Source: an uncultured Bacteroidota bacterium
Lineage (GTDB): Bacteria; Bacteroidota; Bacteroidia; UKL13-3
Direction: 5' to 3'
DNA length: 31,606 nucleotides
Assembly (NCBI GenBank): GCA_903888395.1
Contig: CAISTO010000213.1
Coordinates: forward strand, 1-31,606
Notes under the pieces: model-generated
The model's input: only the letters and a program-made list of their open reading frames with translations
Databases searched by the model: none
Told to the model about the DNA's origin: nothing
Program-made: the position numbers and the translations under genes
Shown here: positions 30,502 through 31,606 of the stretch, piece after piece
How the letters are laid out: each line of letters opens with the position of its first letter
Position numbering within the stretch: position 1 is the first letter of the stretch

Positions 30502-30506
30502 TTGCA

Positions 30507-30548
30507 TTTCGACAAGCTCAATGCCCGCGGTCGTTGAGCTTGTCGAAA
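30507..30548. repeat. REP-like 15-bp hairpin between crtD and cruF
   Basis: TTTCGACAAGCTCAA (30507-30521) pairs perfectly with TTGAGCTTGTCGAAA (30534-30548) around a 12-nt GC-rich loop containing CCGCGG. From memory, the TTTCGACAAGCTCAA arm recurs widely in intergenic DNA of Bacteroidota, which suggests a dispersed element. It begins 5 bp after the crtD stop. No T-run follows. Confidence 0.75.
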
Positions 30549-30580
30549 CGAACTTTGATTAAAAAAATAAGTAAACTGAT

Positions 30581-31225
30581 ATGAAAAAAGAAAATATTGC
30601 CATAATTATATTAATCATTTTATACGCTGTTGGACTAATTGGTTCTACAGTTTTCCATATTGATTTAATAAAACTAACACCTATCAATTTGATGATTAGT
30701 GCAGCTATTTTATTTTATTTTCACCAACCTAAAAATGCAATGTTTTGGATTTGGGCATTGGGAGTTTTTCAAGCAGGTTATATTTTAGAGTTATTAGGTG
30801 TTACTACAGGAAGAATTTTTGGACAATATTTGTATGGCAATAACCTAGGTTTTAAAATAGCCGATGTGCCTGTAATTATTGGCTTAAACTGGGTAATGCT
30901 TTGTTATGTATCTATGCATGTTTGTCAAATTGTTTTAAATAAAATATTACCAAACAAAAACGTTCATATGCTGGCAAAAGCAGCTTTAGGAGCTTTATTC
31001 ATGCTCATTATTGATATTTTTATTGAAAACATTGCTCCACAATTAGATTTTTGGTATTGGAAAAACAGTGTTGTGCCCATTCAAAATTATACTGCGTGGT
31101 ATATTTTTTCTTTTGCATTTATATTTATTTATCATCAGTTGGAATTACCATTAACCAATAAAATAGCACCTTGGCTTTATGGTTTACAATTGGCTTTTTT
31201 TGTTGGTTTAAATTGCTTGTATTAG
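30581..31225 (+). CDS. cruF: CruF-like carotenoid 1',2'-hydratase
   Basis: 214 residues with about seven membrane helices. Conserved features of the carotenoid biosynthesis family (formerly DUF422): GYILELLGVTTGRIFGQYLY (66-85), VPVIIGLNWVML (96-107), an acidic pair in DIFIENIAPQLDFWYWKN (145-162), and VPIQNYTAWY (165-174). CruF adds water to the terminal psi-end of gamma-carotene or lycopene, giving the 1'-hydroxy end that CrtD then desaturates. ATG at 30581 is 79 bp after crtD, with a hairpin element between. The pairing supports both calls. Confidence 0.82.
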   Translation: MKKENIAIIILIILYAVGLIGSTVFHIDLIKLTPINLMISAAILFYFHQPKNAMFWIWALGVFQAGYILELLGVTTGRIFGQYLYGNNLGFKIADVPVIIGLNWVMLCYVSMHVCQIVLNKILPNKNVHMLAKAALGALFMLIIDIFIENIAPQLDFWYWKNSVVPIQNYTAWYIFSFAFIFIYHQLELPLTNKIAPWLYGLQLAFFVGLNCLY

Positions 31226-31243
31226 ATTTTATTTTAGAATAAA

Positions 31244-31251
31244 TATATTTG
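31244..31251 (+). promoter_or_regulatory. -7 element at the start of the last gene
   Basis: TATATTTG ends one base before ATG 31253 and 4 bp before ATG 31256. If active, transcription would start at about the second ATG, giving a leaderless message. TTG at 31217-31219 lies 24 bp upstream, slightly beyond the usual spacing. Confidence 0.45.
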
Positions 31252-31255
31252 AATG

Positions 31256-31606
31256 ATGAAAATTTCAATATTAATAATTTCAGTAATTTTATTATTTAGC
31301 TGTTCAAATAATCAAAAAACAAATGAGCCAAATAATATTCAAACACCAAATGATGAAAGCAAACAAGCTAAAGTAATTAGTGAAGATTTAATCAAAATAA
31401 ACATACTTGGTACTTGGATTTCAAATGATGATAAGAAGTCAAAAATGATTTTTACAAAAGAATTTATAGTTGATATTTATGATAATGAAATAATAGATAC
31501 ACTTAGTTATCTAATTGAAAATAAAGGCAAAGAATCATTACTGAAAACCATAGATTTAAAAGCCAATATTGAATTTAATTATTCAATTGATTATTTGACT
31601 TCAAAG
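31256..31606 (+). CDS. Lipoprotein of unknown function (partial, 3' end outside window)
   Basis: Read by hand, open to the window edge. From ATG 31256: MKISILIISVILLFSC, a lipoprotein signal with lipobox LFSC, then a low-complexity Asn/Gln/Lys-rich linker (SNNQKTNEPNNIQTPNDESK) and a more ordered part starting ILGTWISNDDKKSKMIFTKE. The GTW plus alternating strands recall the small lipocalin-like or META-like lipoproteins of Bacteroidota, but no family can be fixed. Another ATG lies directly before (31253); I prefer 31256 because of the promoter element overlapping the first. 117 codons are visible. Confidence 0.65.
   Translation, partial: MKISILIISVILLFSCSNNQKTNEPNNIQTPNDESKQAKVISEDLIKINILGTWISNDDKKSKMIFTKEFIVDIYDNEIIDTLSYLIENKGKESLLKTIDLKANIEFNYSIDYLTSK

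Overview
This window is AT-rich (roughly one third G+C by eye) chromosomal DNA from a member of the phylum Bacteroidota. Four things support this: most genes lack a Shine-Dalgarno sequence; several gene starts are preceded by the Bacteroidota sigma-factor element TAnnTTTG (seen as TATATTTG, TAAATTTG, or a TTCG variant); prolyl-tRNA synthetase is the short archaeal/eukaryote-like form; and a crtD-cruF carotenoid pair is present. I cannot place it below phylum from sequence alone.

Region 1 (1-15034) is one continuous plus-strand translation cluster. It holds the 3' part of fusA, the S10 set (rpsJ rplC rplD rplW rplB rpsS rplV rpsC rplP rpmC rpsQ), the spc set (rplN rplX rplE rpsN rpsH rplF rplR rpsE rpmD rplO secY) and the alpha set (infA rpmJ rpsM rpsK rpsD rpoA rplQ). 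A strong intrinsic terminator closes it at 15002-15034. Gaps are mostly 0-35 bp. The two most informative breaks are the 121-bp rpsN-rpsH gap, which has a near-perfect promoter and a leader hairpin, and the 52-bp secY-infA gap, which has a weaker promoter. map and adk, often found next to secY in other bacteria, are absent here.

Region 2 (15035-18476) holds a periplasmic rhodanese-thioredoxin fusion, a convergent TetA-like MFS exporter, and a lipoprotein with a possible surface-export tag. Region 3 (18477-23914) holds proS, then a minus-strand group yicC-gmk-nadD, then a divergent crcB-rsgA pair whose genes overlap by one base. Region 4 (23915-26358) holds an overlapping pair of unrecognised secreted proteins and a 613-bp stretch with no intact gene but possible gene remains. 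Region 5 (26359-28913) holds a solitary antitoxin-like gene followed at once by dtd, then minus-strand purQ and thiL. Region 6 (28914-31606) holds crtD and cruF, which point to an acyclic or monocyclic hydroxylated carotenoid, and the start of another lipoprotein.

The housekeeping half after 19960 differs clearly from the ribosomal half. Its intergenic gaps are filled with hairpins and short-period repeats (20048-20084, 20107-20138, 21370-21397, 22375-22420, 27013-27049, 27804-27841, 27855-27878, 30507-30548), none of which occur inside the ribosomal cluster. I found no tRNA, rRNA, CRISPR array, insertion sequence or prophage. Nothing here amounts to a clearly new multi-gene system; the best leads are the rpsH leader, the intergenic hairpin families, the lone antitoxin-like gene, and the secreted pair.
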